Part shown: positions 12,001 to 24,715 of the stretch, piece by piece
Position numbering within the stretch: the stretch's first letter is position 1
Layout of the letters: each line of letters begins with the position of its first letter
NCBI GenBank assembly: GCA_016647705.1
Contig: CM028335.1
Span: 35,230,212 to 35,294,211 of the forward strand
Reading direction: 5' to 3'
Length of the DNA stretch: 64,000 nt
From: Eucommia ulmoides
Taxonomy: Eukaryota > Streptophyta > Magnoliopsida > Garryales > Eucommiaceae
Translations under genes and position numbers: made by a program
The notes under the pieces: generated by a model
Databases searched by the model: none
Told to the model about the DNA's origin: nothing
What the model saw: the letters and a program-made list of their open reading frames with translations, nothing else

Positions 12001-12340
12001 ATTTCATATCAGTTGTAAACAATCTCTTTAAAATGAAACATACATTTGTCGCATTGATATACCGATCAAATTTGTAGTCAGTTACTCTTTGAAATTCCTT
12101 TTTGTTGTTTTTGAATGAGAGTTCTTTGTTTATCACTGATATACAATTGAGTCAGGTTAGATTTTCATCATAGTTGCTTACCTATTATAAGAGCTATCTT
12201 CTCTTATGAAATTTAGAGTTACCCGATAATTCATCTGCAGATCTTATCGGATAAATTCCTTGACGTTCCTAGCTTCTTCTGAGCTACTGAACTAGGCATA
12301 ATAATAATCGAAGCAAAATGATTTATTCTTGAATTTGATA

Positions 12341-12622
12341 TATTAATTTAGTCTTCGTGTTTCCAATCAACAAATGCTTCATAATGTTCCATGGAATACT
12401 TGAACGAAAAATATTAATTTGACTGTATCGTTCTCTTTTATTTATTTTTTCAATACTAGAATGTTGTGTTTCTAATTTTCCAATGCTTCAATCCATTAAT
12501 TTAGTCTATGTGTTTCTTATAGCCAATGCATCATATTTTGATGAAATACTTGAATAAAAAATATTAGTTTAAATAGACTGTATTCTATTTTTCTATGCTT
12601 GAATGGTGTTTTTCCAATTATT
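12341..12622. repeat. Tandem duplication, about 152-bp period
   Basis: 'attaatttagtct..gtgtttc' at 12342 and 12495 is followed in both by 'aatacttgaa.gaaaaatatta' and 'gactgta'. Two diverged copies, no coding content. Confidence 0.6.
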
Positions 12623-12624
12623 CT

Positions 12625-15380
12625 CATAGATATTATAGTTATGATTGTTTTGGCTCATAAATTGCTGCACGTCACCTTTCCATCAACCATTGTTGTCTGG
12701 CCATCCAAACCCAATACCGTAGTCGACACATAGTGCTCACCAAATATGCATCTAATATCTAATATTGATCAAAATAGAAATAAAAAAAACACAAATTTTG
12801 CAGAACTGAAATACACATATTGGATTTCTTTAGATTATAATACAAATTTAAAGAAAAATGTGCTTACGTGTTCAACATGTGTTAAATGCCTAAATACTTT
12901 GTTTTATTTGTGTGTTTTAATATATAACTCAATACTAGAGTGAAAGAAGTGTTTAGGAGAGCTTTTTGTCTAAATTAAGGAAAGCATTTTCGGATAGGTC
13001 AATATTTGTTCATTATAACATCCAGTATATTAGTTCAAACATTAATTAGTAAGAATGTACGATTTATTAATAACGATTTAATAATTAAATCAAAATGTAA
13101 AAAATGTTATCAACAATTATATCGAAATGTGAAAAAAGAAAAGTTATCGATACTCTGTACATAGCGCGGGCATAAAAACTAATGGGAAAAACTAAAATTG
13201 AAAGTTTAGCCCTTGGAACGAAAGAGAGCTCAACAAAGGCAATCTTTTTGCTCCTATTCATCGTGAGCAATCTGTCATTGCTAATTCCTCCATTAAGTTT
13301 ACAAAATCCATCCTTATCAATTTTTCTAGCTTTTAATATTTTATTTAAATAAATTTTAAATGACAAATAAATGAATAAACAAAGAATATTTCACTTGCTA
13401 GACTTTTTATTTTTAAAAAATATATTTTATTTTTCTATTTTTTTTATTCTTTATTTCTTATATGTTGATAGAAGTAACGAAAAAAATTATTTTTTTTCCT
13501 TTTTATAGAGATAATTTCATATAAAAATCGAGATGAAAAGGACGAACATAATAAAGAGTAAAAAAATAACAATTAGAAAATCCACAAACCCATTATTTTT
13601 GAATCTGAGTGAATCTTTAAATTCTCATATAAAAACTTCACCAAATAATTCAAAACAATTATAACTAAATGTAATAATTTATATAAAATTGGAACTAAAT
13701 TTCATAAATAAAAAATATTTAATTCTTAAAATAATTTTAAATTTCAAAAATTCAGTAGCAAGTTCTTTTTAAATACTAAAAAAACTGTAACAAATCATCA
13801 TTTGCTCCCAAAAGTAATAAAAAAATTAGAATTGAAAATATATCACATAAAAAAAAATTAACTACAAAAATCAAAGTTGTCCAAAATTGTAATTCTTTTA
13901 AGAGGGTTAAAAGAGTAATTCTTTTATTAGATGATTTTAATTAATTTTTTTTTTGACATGGATAACTAAGTAATTCTATATTTAACATAAAAAGAAAGAG
14001 GTGTCAAAGATGTTTTTTAAATGACGCATGATATCGTTGTAGATTTTTCAAGTGATAGATGATCACTGAAACTTACCCATATTTTGGTCGATGATTGTTT
14101 TTATTATAATTAATTATACGTCATATTATATTTTCCTCCTCTTTTCTCTCTTCAACCATGTAATAAAATTATTTCTCTCCATCTATTAATTACTTTTAAA
14201 TTTATTAAATTTTTTTTTGCTCAAAAGAGTATTCATATAATTTTAACCAAACAGTTGAAACTATTAAATAATATAAAAAAGGCCTATTAGATTATTTTAA
14301 AACTATTATTTAAAAAAAATGTCAAATTTTGAAAAGTCCCTTTAGGAGCTTATTATTTTTTTTGGAAATAAATATAAATGATGAATATTAATAGTTTTAA
14401 AGATTGAAATTAACAATTTTTTAGGTTATAGTTTTATTTTTATTTTTGAGTATCAAAAATTATTTTTATTATACTCACATAAAATATATAAATTATAAAA
14501 TCAAATAACATGTGTAATATTCAAATGACAAATATATTTTAATATAATTTTTCTAGACTCACATAATATTGCGGGTCTACAACTAGTAATAAAGTAAAAT
14601 AAAATAACGCGTTGCCTAATTTTTAGCAATTATATATATCATATAAATAATAAAAATATATATTATACTTTCCATCCTTGCTACCACACATATGGAGAAA
14701 TTTAATTAGGTGGTTTTCCTTTAAAGCGCTATTTTTAAACACCGTCATAATAATAAATTGAAATTAACAAATAATAAATCTACAAAAGATAATGATAAAT
14801 ATTTTTGATCATGTTCAATTTACAAAGTAGTATTTGTGACTCAAATCTAAATACATCACTATCCGTTTAGACAACTCAACGTGTTAGTCTTGTTAGTAAG
14901 AAAAGTTGTTCATTTTTCTTGTTTAACTAGAATTCAACTTTCATTGAGAGTACTCCAGCAATTAAATTTTGAATTTAATCATGAATACACCAGGTCGATA
15001 TAGGAGAATGTGTCTTTAAGATCGTTTAGGAATGTGTTTAGTTAAGATGCATATAAGCTAACTTGGACACACTTTCCGTTTAATTAGAAAGAAAACCCCT
15101 TTTGGACATATGTGCAGTTTTGGAAACATAACATTTGGATTTGACACAAAAATAAATTAAAGATAAACGTTCTAGATTACGCCCATCAGCATCCCCGCAA
15201 CTTCCTCTTTTCTCTTAGATGATACAAACCGATTTGATGATCTTTTAGATTTCGTTGATCTTTTGGAAGTTTTTTTTTTGTCTAACATGGCTCTAGGCAT
15301 ATTCATTTGTAGGAAACCCTTTTGAGGAAATGCAACCAATTAAAAATCTACAATATATCTTCTTGATTTTTTTAAAAAAG
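12625..15380. other. Long AT-rich stretch without a recognised gene
   Basis: Many poly-A/T tracts and only short frames (such as 12746-12943 and 13085-13366) without domains. Apart from the Helitron terminus near 14570 I see nothing to annotate. Confidence 0.5.
14554..14586 (+). repeat. Helitron 3' terminus
   Basis: Stem tagactcaca/tgcgggtcta (8 of 10 paired) followed by acaaCTAG and then T, the canonical Helitron 3' end. It resembles the 3' end at 11088-11116. The matching 5' end was not identified. Confidence 0.6.
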
Positions 15381-16590
15381 AAACTCCATACATTTATGTT
15401 GGCCATAATACTTAACAAACAACACAACGATTTATTCTGATTTCGTCAGCTACTCTTACTTACATCTAATCTCTTGAGCTCCACAGGATTTTCGTAATCT
15501 ACTAAAACCTGATTCTTTTGTCATATTGGAACCAAACTAATACAATATTGTTTCCAGATTTAAGACTAACCTAATTCTTTTCATAAACTTAGAATCAAAT
15601 CTTTACAATTCTTCCTTTTCACATGCTCAGAAATAACTCTATCTTTTTGTCAGGTTAAAAACTAACCTAATTCTATTACAAGAAAAATCAAACCTAATTA
15701 TTTTCACATGCCAAAGATCAAACCTAACTACCCTGAATAGACATAATCCCAAATATGTCTAATCCAAAAATAAAATAAAATAAAATAGTTTCTTCGCACA
15801 TGAGCTTTTACCACCTTAATACAAATTATGCTCAATTAACGTTCCGAAACTACATGATAGAAATATGTGAGGAAAAAAAATGATTTAACTCAATTAAACC
15901 ACGCAATATTATATAATCAAATTTCGTTGGTAAAAATCATTTCTTAAAATATGCAAGTTATTCAGATTAAAAAACGATGTTTTAATCACAAATATTCTAA
16001 GTTGAATAAGATGTACCAATTAGATCAAATAATAAAGGCACATAAATTAACTTGAAAAGATCTTATCGGGATTTCTTGAAAATGGATAAGATAGATTAGT
16101 GTAGCACAAAACTGGTGACAAAAACTTTTACGCACTTCGATTAAAAACACTTTCAGAATCATTATTTTAGAAATATTTCAAAAGAATCACACTCCCTTTT
16201 AAATAAAGACTGATTTAAATTCTTTGTTCTTGATTGCTTAATTGAAATTTGCATATCTTATTATATAGATTTCAAAAAGTGCCTGTAATGGCTATTTTTC
16301 AAAACATAAGATCATAAATGTCACTTTGAGACTTCATATATAATATACTCTTAAAATAGATATATTTCATTTAAAAATACTCTTTGAAAAGCTCAATTTG
16401 GTCTCCAATTTTTTTTTTTCGAATCAAAATCCTAAATATAAAAAGTAGTTTTAGCCATTGAACTAATAGAATCAATTAATAAAAGGACCAATTAATATGA
16501 TCTTCAAAATATGTGATGTAATTTGAAATATACTCAAATCCCTATAAAATCTGATTATCCAATGTTTAAAATCGTAGGATTTAGGTAGAA
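15380..16590 (-). repeat. Partial family-A LTR
   Basis: Ordered family-A blocks: 'tactcttacttacatctaatctc', 'cacatgagcttttaccacctt', 'aaactggtgacaaaaac' and 'gctcaatttggtctcc'. Both ends are missing. Confidence 0.7.
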
Positions 16591-16619
16591 GATCATGAAA
16601 ATCGAAATAAATAAAGTAA

Positions 16620-16946
16620 ACTGTAAATAAACACACACACACACACGTGTGTGTGTGTATGTGTGTATGTGTATATATTAGGGGTTAAACTATAAATATA
16701 TATAAAAAAAAATGAGGGTATATATATCACAAAAATATATCTTAAATCTCGGTTACACATTTTGGTTATGTAGTTCAGTTACACAGTTACTATCCCAGAA
16801 CCAAAATCAAAACTGAAACCGCTTAGGTTGCTAATTTCAAAATCACAATTGCAACTAAAACCATTTAATCGATTTAAAAACTAGACCATTTAGTTCAGAT
16901 TCATTTAGTTACCCATCAGTTTGGTTTTAATTTCATCCCTAGATGT
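16620..16946. repeat. Partial copy of the 10149-10689 hAT MITE with (AC)n(GT)n palindrome
   Basis: Shares 'tatattaggggttaaact.taaata' and the 'ggttttaatt..atccctag' right end with 10149-10689. The (AC)n run passes directly into (GT)n at 16630-16672, a perfect short hairpin. Confidence 0.65.
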
Positions 16947-16949
16947 AAT

Positions 16950-18743
16950 TGCCCTTACACAATCAAGTAGAACCGACATATGATAGAGTTATTTGCTGAC
17001 ATACAGTCTACCATTATAAACTTTTCATCCATAATAGCGTGTCTGTGCTTGATCACAACAATAATTTATAATATAGTCTAGTTGAATGGTTCGAGTTTTA
17101 CTATCTAAACCAACCAAGGGCATCATCATGGGATTAGATTCTCATGACTGATCTCTATCTTGTTGAGTACTTCAAGGTAGATTATCTTTACCGAGCTCCC
17201 GATATGGTCCAATACTCATCCAACGTTATAGTTGGTGATTTGTAACATGATGATGAGAGCACCGTCGCGGAGGTATGGAGCTCTCTATAGTTTTCTCAAT
17301 GAATGTGATGGCCTCATGGTTCGTTCCTAGGGACTTGGTCACTTGGAAGACATAGTCTTCTACTTTTATTTTTCCTTATTGGATGTTGGCTTTGTGCTCA
17401 GTCTCAGACACTCCTCTAGATGCAATTCCTCTATGGATTGATCCATCCTAAAACCTCAATTCTGTCTTGAACATCCATTTTTTAGTTATCATTTTCTTAG
17501 TTTGTTGTGAACCTTTTTAAATGGACCCTCTAAATGAGGTATTGGATCTCATTCTTGAGTTCATAACAGTTGTAGGTAGTATGATTGTGAGCTCATTAAA
17601 TATTACAAGAACTTGTCAGAATTCATGGCTTTCCCCTATTCCTCTAGGGTTGGGGCTGATGTACCAACTTATTTTCCCTTATTTGCATTAGCATCGTGCC
17701 TACTGGTGAATTTAAGGGGGTGAAGTTCGTGTAGCAGAAAGGGGATCTTGCCCTCTTAGGCATCTTGTCAAAATATTTATATTCGTTACCACTTCTCTTC
17801 TTCTTCGACCTAGTCTCCTCCCAACCACGCCTGTTGCAACTTGAATATTTGATCTTTTGTTTTCATTTTCTATCTTTCTCTTATTTAGTTTGAGTGCAAT
17901 AAACATCTTTTGTTAAGATAAATTCTAAAGACAAAAAAAAAAATCTAATACCAATGTCTTCGGTGGTGCTTGAGCCATCTTGTAGATTTTTCTTGGAATA
18001 TTTCTAAGAAAGCCTAGAGCCTCTTATATTTTCTTTGTCGAATGGCCACTAAGTGATATGGGTTTTCGGCCCACCACTTACTACTAAAAAAATCTATTGG
18101 CAAAGAAAGCACTTAAAGATTCCAATGAGCCAAAGACACTTGGTTTGAGGTTTTTATACCATTTTCTTTTTGTGCCATCCAAGGTAAAATGGAATGGTTG
18201 ACACTTGATCAAGTATAAAGTTTCTTGCAAGTAAAGTAGGCATGGTACAAGTTCAGGTGCTCGATCAGGTTGATGTTCCCTTGTTATGTCCTAATTCGGG
18301 ATGACATTTTGAAGTTTACAAGCATTCTCTCCTATAAGGACTGAGTAGTAAATAGCGGAGAATTTCTCTTCATTATATATTGGACGTTTGACTTTCTTTT
18401 TCTATTTTGACCGAGCTTCTTATTGATAGTGTTGACTTAGTCTCTCAGGTTACTATTTTCCTGCTGATCACAGTTGGATCGATTAGTTCTTGACCGTGTT
18501 CTTAGGGATGCTTCTATTAACTAGGGGATATCACGAGGAGACATTTTCGTTGTTCTACAGCTAGATCAAGTGTTTGCCAAATTGTTAATCAGAGCAAGTG
18601 CTCTATTTCTTTGGTATATTGACGAAGCAAGTTATGTTCTCGGATTGATCCAGGAGTATACATTAGGTGCATGTTCGAGTGGAAAGCTACTCTATGCAAT
18701 TCTTCTTTCTCTATATAGAGTCACTGCATCTATCATTGGAGTT
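16950..18743. repeat. Degenerate retroelement sequence left of solo LTR C
   Basis: Mixed-composition DNA without long frames. A '..taccaatgtcttcggtgg..' segment near 17950 looks primer-site-like. Probably part of the same old element as 21372-24250, split by solo LTR C; this is inference. Confidence 0.35.
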
Positions 18744-18748
18744 CTTTC

Positions 18749-21366
18749 TGTAAAGCCTAAATTGTAGAACGTACGTCATAAATAATTGCATTATAGAGCA
18801 TTAGAAAATTTTAGGGTAAAAATTTTATTGATTAAAATTCAATTTAAAAGTTGGGGGTCAAATTGGGAATTTAGAAACATAAAAATTTAAACTTGAGATT
18901 TGAATTGGCAATTAAAAATCAAAAAGTAAAAAATATTAAGGGCAAAATTATAAATTTTGAAACTTTTTAAAATTGAAATTTACTGAAATTAAGATCTTAA
19001 AGAAATTGGAGGGAGAAAAGTGCAATTTAATTTTTTTTTAAATATATATATATATAACCGCCGTGTGTGTGATGGACGATCAACCGACCAGAGGAGAGAG
19101 CGATCGAGGGGCAACGTGGCGTGCTTAGGATCAGATTAACCACTAAATTCATGCAATAAATACCCCCTCATGCAAAGAAGTGATCAAATTGGGGAAAAAA
19201 TTAGAGAAATTCTAGAGAGAGAGAGGATCGGATAAGGACGTCGGGGTTCCGTGATCGGCGTTACTCCGGTGAGCGAGCAGGGCGTGTGTCTCCTGGTTGC
19301 ATATGTGTGTTCCTGTGGCTGCTGCTGTGTGCCTCTACTTTCAAGCGATCGTGTGAGTTTTCCGGTGGTTCACTCGGCGGCGGTGGGGGTGGGATCGTCA
19401 ACGGTGTGATCGTTGCCGTCCGTCGTCGTCGTCTGGTGAGTATTTATGAGTATTTTCTCTACTTATTTTGGTGGGTGTATCCATGCATGAGGATTGCGAG
19501 TTGGTCAGTAAATATTCGGCGGTGTGGGCATCGGTGACGTACATTCGGCGATTGTCACGGTGGTGTCGGTGGTGGGATATTTTGGTACGTTGTATGTGTA
19601 TTTCAGTGTGCATGTGCAGGTGGAATCTGTGATCTTGTGTGTTTCTGTGTGTGGGTGGTCGGCCGTTGGTCGCCGGCCGGCCATGATAGTGTATGAGTGG
19701 GTGTGTTTTGTTCGTCAGGTGGGTAGGTGTGGGGGTCGTCAGTTGCACTGTTGGGTCACCGACGGAGTAAGTGTGTGTGTGTGAGGACCGTGTATGTGTG
19801 TTTTGTTCAGTTCGCCGGTGACGGCTGCAGACGGTGGAGGTGATCGGCGCTGTTGCGGTGTCAGTATTGACGTGAGTGTGTGTGTTTGTGTGTGTGTTCG
19901 TTCGTTCAACATTGTAACGTGTGTGCGTTTCTCTGTGTGTGCGAGTGGTCGGCTAACTGCAACGGACGGTGGGCGTGTGATCGGTAAGGGTAGACAGCAG
20001 CGAGGCATCAAACAAGAAAAACAGGAAACTGAAAAAAAAGAAAAAAAAAAAGAGAAACGAAAAAAATAATCTATTAATTAAATTATACAAACAACCCAAA
20101 TAAAAACCAAAAATCCATTTCGCGGCCGTGAACGATTCGGAATGGATATCGTTTTTTCGTTAAATTTATTTTAGTTTTTTAAAATTAAATTCTAGCATAA
20201 AAATTTTTGTAACCGGAATGGTAAATTTGGGATCGTTCATATTACAAGATTTTTATGAAATAATTAACGGAATGAAATTATCAGAACAATAACAATTTTC
20301 ATAAATAAAATATGAGGAAAGGAAGTAGGAGGAACTTAAGGCCTGTATTACATGATTAAGTGATTTTATATGAAATATTAATATAGGCTCTGTCATTATT
20401 AGGTTCACAAGCACCGGCATCCAGATAGAGTGCGGTTAGTGTCCGTTTTGCAAAACAGATACCGAGGTGAGTGTACTGTCTTCTTGCCAAATTATTTGTA
20501 TACCTATCTACGATAGAAAATGACTGTATTTAAATTAGATGCTTTTAAAAATTATGTGGTAAATTGACGATATTGATTAGACGATATTATTGAGTGATGT
20601 GATCCGCTTCGGCAGAGTGATATTTATCTGCATCGGTAGAGTGATGTTAGATGTTTATACTGCGCAGTGAGTATCCGCTTCGGCGGAGTGATGAGTGTTC
20701 GTAAGAAGGCATATCCTATGGATGGTATGGTACCGTTGCAACTCTCGATCGTGAGGTTAAAACGATCACTACGGTTAGCCAGTGTGTGTTATGGTGGAGT
20801 GGTGGTTTGGGATGTGATGTTTTTTTATACTGGGTGATTTATTATTTATTATGGTGATTGGTATGATATTTATACTGGACAGTTTAAAAATGGAACTTAT
20901 ATATATACTTTATTTTCACTGCATATATTGTGAAGACTTTTACAAGCTATGTGGTATCTATACTCTTATGCTTGATCTATATTTAAATGTTGTATTATCT
21001 AGAATGTATTATTATTTAAAAAAATATTTTTATTAAGAAGGCAGTACACTCGCAAGTGAAATAGCTAGGAGTCGGTCCCCTACTGGCATTGGGTAAAGTC
21101 CGTCGATGGTATAGTGAGGGAGTATTTCGGGAGGTGCGGCCTGAGGCGAACCTAGGAGAGGTTCATTGTTGTTTTTATCTTTCGTTGTTATTAAAATTCA
21201 GGGACGGGTGTGTCCCTAATTAGAGAAGATGTTTATGGCCTGATTTTGTGATTGTATAATTATGAATGCATACTGTCGCTTTCTAGTTTGGTTTGTCGCT
21301 CAGGTGATGTCGTGTCGATGTCACGCCGGCCCCATAGATGACGGGTGTCCGGGGTGGAGGGTGACA
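18749..21366 (+). mobile_element. Solo LTR, family C (Gypsy-type)
   Basis: 2618 bp, TGTAAAGCC...GGAGGGTGACA, flanked by a perfect 5-bp duplication CTTTC (18744-18748, 21367-21371). TATA-like ATAAATACCCC at about 19156 is followed by a GC-rich GT/GTGTG stretch (19270-20000) that creates several spurious open frames on both strands. No coding domain. The terminus resembles Tekay/Del-type LTR ends; the lineage is inference. Confidence 0.9.
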
Positions 21367-21371
21367 CTTTC

Positions 21372-24250
21372 TACTCTCTTTATAGTTCTTTTTCTTGACC
21401 TTGCTTTTGCCAAGTTTTATATTCTTCAACATCAATGTCTTGTGCCTCACTTTAAGGAGGCACAAAACATTGGGGAATCGACGATGGTGGTGGTGACTTG
21501 GTATGACCACCTATGATCTGTATATTTTTGGAGAGGTACTAAACTCCCTCATAAGATCCATAAACAATGAAGGAATCCCCAGATCCACTATATAAATCGG
21601 TTGCTTCTAATTCTCTTGTTTGTTGGTCCTGATTCTAGATCTCAACGTAACCATAAAATATCTCAAAGATTGCAAGAAACACGGTTAGTTATTTCGCATA
21701 GATGGCACCAATTTGATGAAGCCCAAAACTAGATTATTAGAGATGTCCTCGAGATTCAGATTGTGATCTCCTTTGGCTTAGGATTTATGCAAAACAATGC
21801 ATCGCTGGTGGGCCTTCCGTCATTGTACTTTGATTTGAGAATCTTTAGTGTTCTTAAAGAATTTTAGAAGAGTAATGGCTAGGAAAAAGTGTGCATACCT
21901 TATCTAGATCTCCACTATAGTATTTGTAGTAGATGGAAGACTAGTTTAGAAAGTCTTCCATAAATCGTGTCCAATCCCCATTAATTCCTTAGCTCTAGTG
22001 GGATCATGAGATTATTGGACCATTATAGTTTAATTCTTCATTAATAAGAGTGCACCGATTATAAGTTTTTTTAGTCAGCACCGGGTAAATAGCCTAGACA
22101 GGTATATTGACCAGAAGTTATGAACAAAATTTCAAATAATTTTCAAGTGTTGGAAGCATGTTGAACAAGGCACTGAACACAAGATACTATGCACATAGAA
22201 CAAGACAAGATTTTCAAAAACCAAATAGGCTCTGTTTGCGTTGAATTGAAGAAAAACAAAATTTTTACAAGTCGAAAGCTATAACTGAGCTACCAGCCGC
22301 CTACTCATACTAGCTCCCAGTCAACGATCGGGGGATCTCTTCTTCTCTAACTCGCCATCCTAATTATTGGTGATTTCAAACCGGCCACCATTATCCTAAT
22401 TTTCTTCATTGAACTCCATCTCAATTTGTTATGAGGGTCGTTAGACATGTCTCAGCAAGGGTTGACGGGAAAGGACAAAGGATGCCGTGAGGACTAAAAT
22501 ATTCCACCAAGGTTCCCATTATTGCAAAGGTCAATCCACATTGTTTATTCATTGTTTCTCCACCAAACAGGGACGACATAATTGCATTACTCCCAAATAC
22601 CTTGTACCTCGAAAGTCGAGAGTGAGGGACAACTAATAAGGGATAATTCTTTACGACTACATGTGCACACTAAAAGTTGTCAGCTAGTGTTATTGTACTA
22701 TGGACCATCCTAAGTATGCTAAGCATTCATCGATAATTATCTCTTTATTTACTAAGGACCATCTATAGGATGACCTATCAATGAGGAATGACCAAGCCAT
22801 ATGGGTCTTATAGAACAACGTTTTCTTATTCGAGAACTGACCAAGCCATAGGTGTCTTGTAGAACTACGTCTTTCTCTTCGAGGACCGACTAGTCACCTA
22901 CGAGCCCCGAGTAGATTCTCCATAACTCCTGAGTACCCCTGCATCTCCTTAGTAGGCCCATGATCCCCAAACCATGAAGAATACTTTTCCTCAACCTACC
23001 TGTACCACTCAGAAGCTACTATATGTTAGTAGGGCACTTGTCATCAAGCACATTTGACGCTCCAGTAAAGACTGACCACATGGTAGAAAGATCGTTCGAC
23101 TTTCGCCGACCAACAAACACTGCTTTTTTACGATCGTACAAGGTCATCTAAGCCAAACTCTTCTTACCGATCACCCGAAAACTCCTCTCGCCCTGGTCCG
23201 ATCAACGAACAACGACTACTAGGTAGGTTTTCTATGCCACTAGAAAAATCTCTATATTTTCCTAAGTTGGGTCCTTTCTCTTATTTCCTCTGGTAGGTCT
23301 ATGGGCTCCAGTAGATAGGTAAGAAGAACGATGACCTATACCCCCAATCACCTTGAATTTGGTGCTTAAGAGTGGGGACAACTGATGAAGGGTATTTCCA
23401 TCAGGCACCCTATGACGACTCATAATACAACACTTAGGTGGCAGCATGTTGTCTAAAGCGTCCACCTTTGATCGACCAGAGAAGCAAGACCGACCACAAT
23501 TGGTCAGGCACTGATCACCGACCACCACTCTGATCATCCAATGACAATTCCTATGTGGACCAAAGATCAACTCGCGAGCACCGAGAAGGCCTCATTTGAT
23601 CGCACATAGTTGATTGACCAGGTTATTAGACCAACCACATCGGCCATTCACCACCCACTAACCAAGGTTCGGACCTTCTCTGGGAGGCTTGACTAGGCTA
23701 GTCACGGACCAGCGGCTACTGAAAACACCATCCTGACCACTATGTAGTCTTATGCACCTCCGTGGGCTGGGTTGTCTTCTATTCATTTGGGCCAGTTCAT
23801 GGGCTACATCTAGTAGGTCAAAATGCAAGGTCTAGTGGCTTAAACTATGCCACGTACCCCCTCATTGGCCATGTGCCAGATTACACTAATTAACCGAACT
23901 TAGGGCCCTAATTTCATGGGGTTAATCTAACATTTTTCCTTTAATAACAGGACAAGAAGTACATCAGGTAGGCCAGAAGTTCTTGCTTAACTCCCTGAAC
24001 TCTTACTCTCATGTTGGAGGCACTTCGCAGGCATACCCTGATGGGTCTTTATGTAGGGATTTGATCAGACTCTGGATACATTGACTGAGAACCGTTCACA
24101 GGACAACGAACACCGTACACCAAGAAGACGCCAACTCTACAAAAATCCCCACGTAGACCCTAATCAAACCAACTACGGGTATTAGCCAGTTTTCGACATC
24201 AACAATATATAACTTTGGCGCCAAGAAAGGTGCCCATTGTTTTTCCTAAG
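21372..24250. repeat. Gypsy-like LTR and leader debris upstream of the OSC gene
   Basis: GC-richer segment (22300-24200) without coding domains, ending '..gacatcaaca' and then 'actttggcgccaagaaagg' near 24222-24240, a primer-site-like motif typical of Gypsy elements. Includes a tandem duplication at 22788-22889. Confidence 0.45.
22788..22889. repeat. Two-copy tandem repeat, about 50-bp unit
   Basis: 'gaccaagccata..gtctt.tagaac.acgt' followed by 'ttctcttcgag.ac' occurs twice in succession. Confidence 0.65.
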
Positions 24251-24514
24251 CAAAAACATCAATGGAAACGTTTAAAATAAGATATACGTCTATCTCTAGT
24301 TGTCACTAATGAAAATGACTTCAGAACAAATCAATAATTTCTCTCTCTTACATAAGGGAAGCTCGGCTTCTACTTCAAATCATGCAGCTCTCCAACTTTT
24401 TCTTTTGCTCAATCATTAATCAACAAGTTCCAAATTTGATCCTGGCCTTTATTTTGGTAAATTACATTTCGCGAACTCAATTATTGATCGTGTGCTACTC
24501 TTTGAGCAAGGAAA
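24205..24514 (+). promoter_or_regulatory. Upstream/5' leader region of the OSC gene
   Basis: Interval between Gypsy-like sequence (ending with a TTGGCGCCAAG primer-site-like motif near 24225) and the ATG at 24515. No convincing TATA box in the last 250 bp. Any promoter must lie in this short stretch or inside the transposon debris to its left. The assignment is by position only. Confidence 0.35.
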
Positions 24515-24715
24515 ATGTGGAAACTCGTTATCTCCAAAGGAGATGATGATCCATGGCTTAGAACCGTCAATAATCATATTGGTAGACAATTTTGGGAGTT
24601 TGATCCGAATCTTGGGACGTTGGAGGAGCGAAAACAAGTTGAAAGACTTCAAGAAGAATTTCACCGGAATCGTTTTCAAGTGAAACATAGTTCCGATCTC
24701 CTTATGAGAAATCAG
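24515..24715 (+). CDS. OSC exon 1 (codons 1-67)
   Basis: Starts at ATG in gaaaATGtgg and ends CAG|gtcaaa, phase 0. It encodes MWKL followed by the [17 protein letters not shown] block and ends [11 protein letters not shown], matching the usual first exon of sterol-type OSCs. An overlapping out-of-frame ORF from 24492 lacks similarity and is ignored. Confidence 0.93.

Noticed and set aside
11720-12031. Host protein-coding gene
   Set aside because: Frame arises from a tandem duplication; no domain, splice or promoter evidence.
17712-17906. Minus-strand 64-codon frame with an Arg-rich stretch
   Set aside because: Isolated, no domain, inside degenerate repeat sequence.
19286-20069. Open frames of 80-116 codons on both strands
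   Set aside because: They lie in the GT-rich part of solo LTR C, overlap on opposite strands and are low-complexity.
23262-23570. 102-codon minus-strand frame
   Set aside because: In GC-richer Gypsy-like debris; no known domain and no supporting exon structure.
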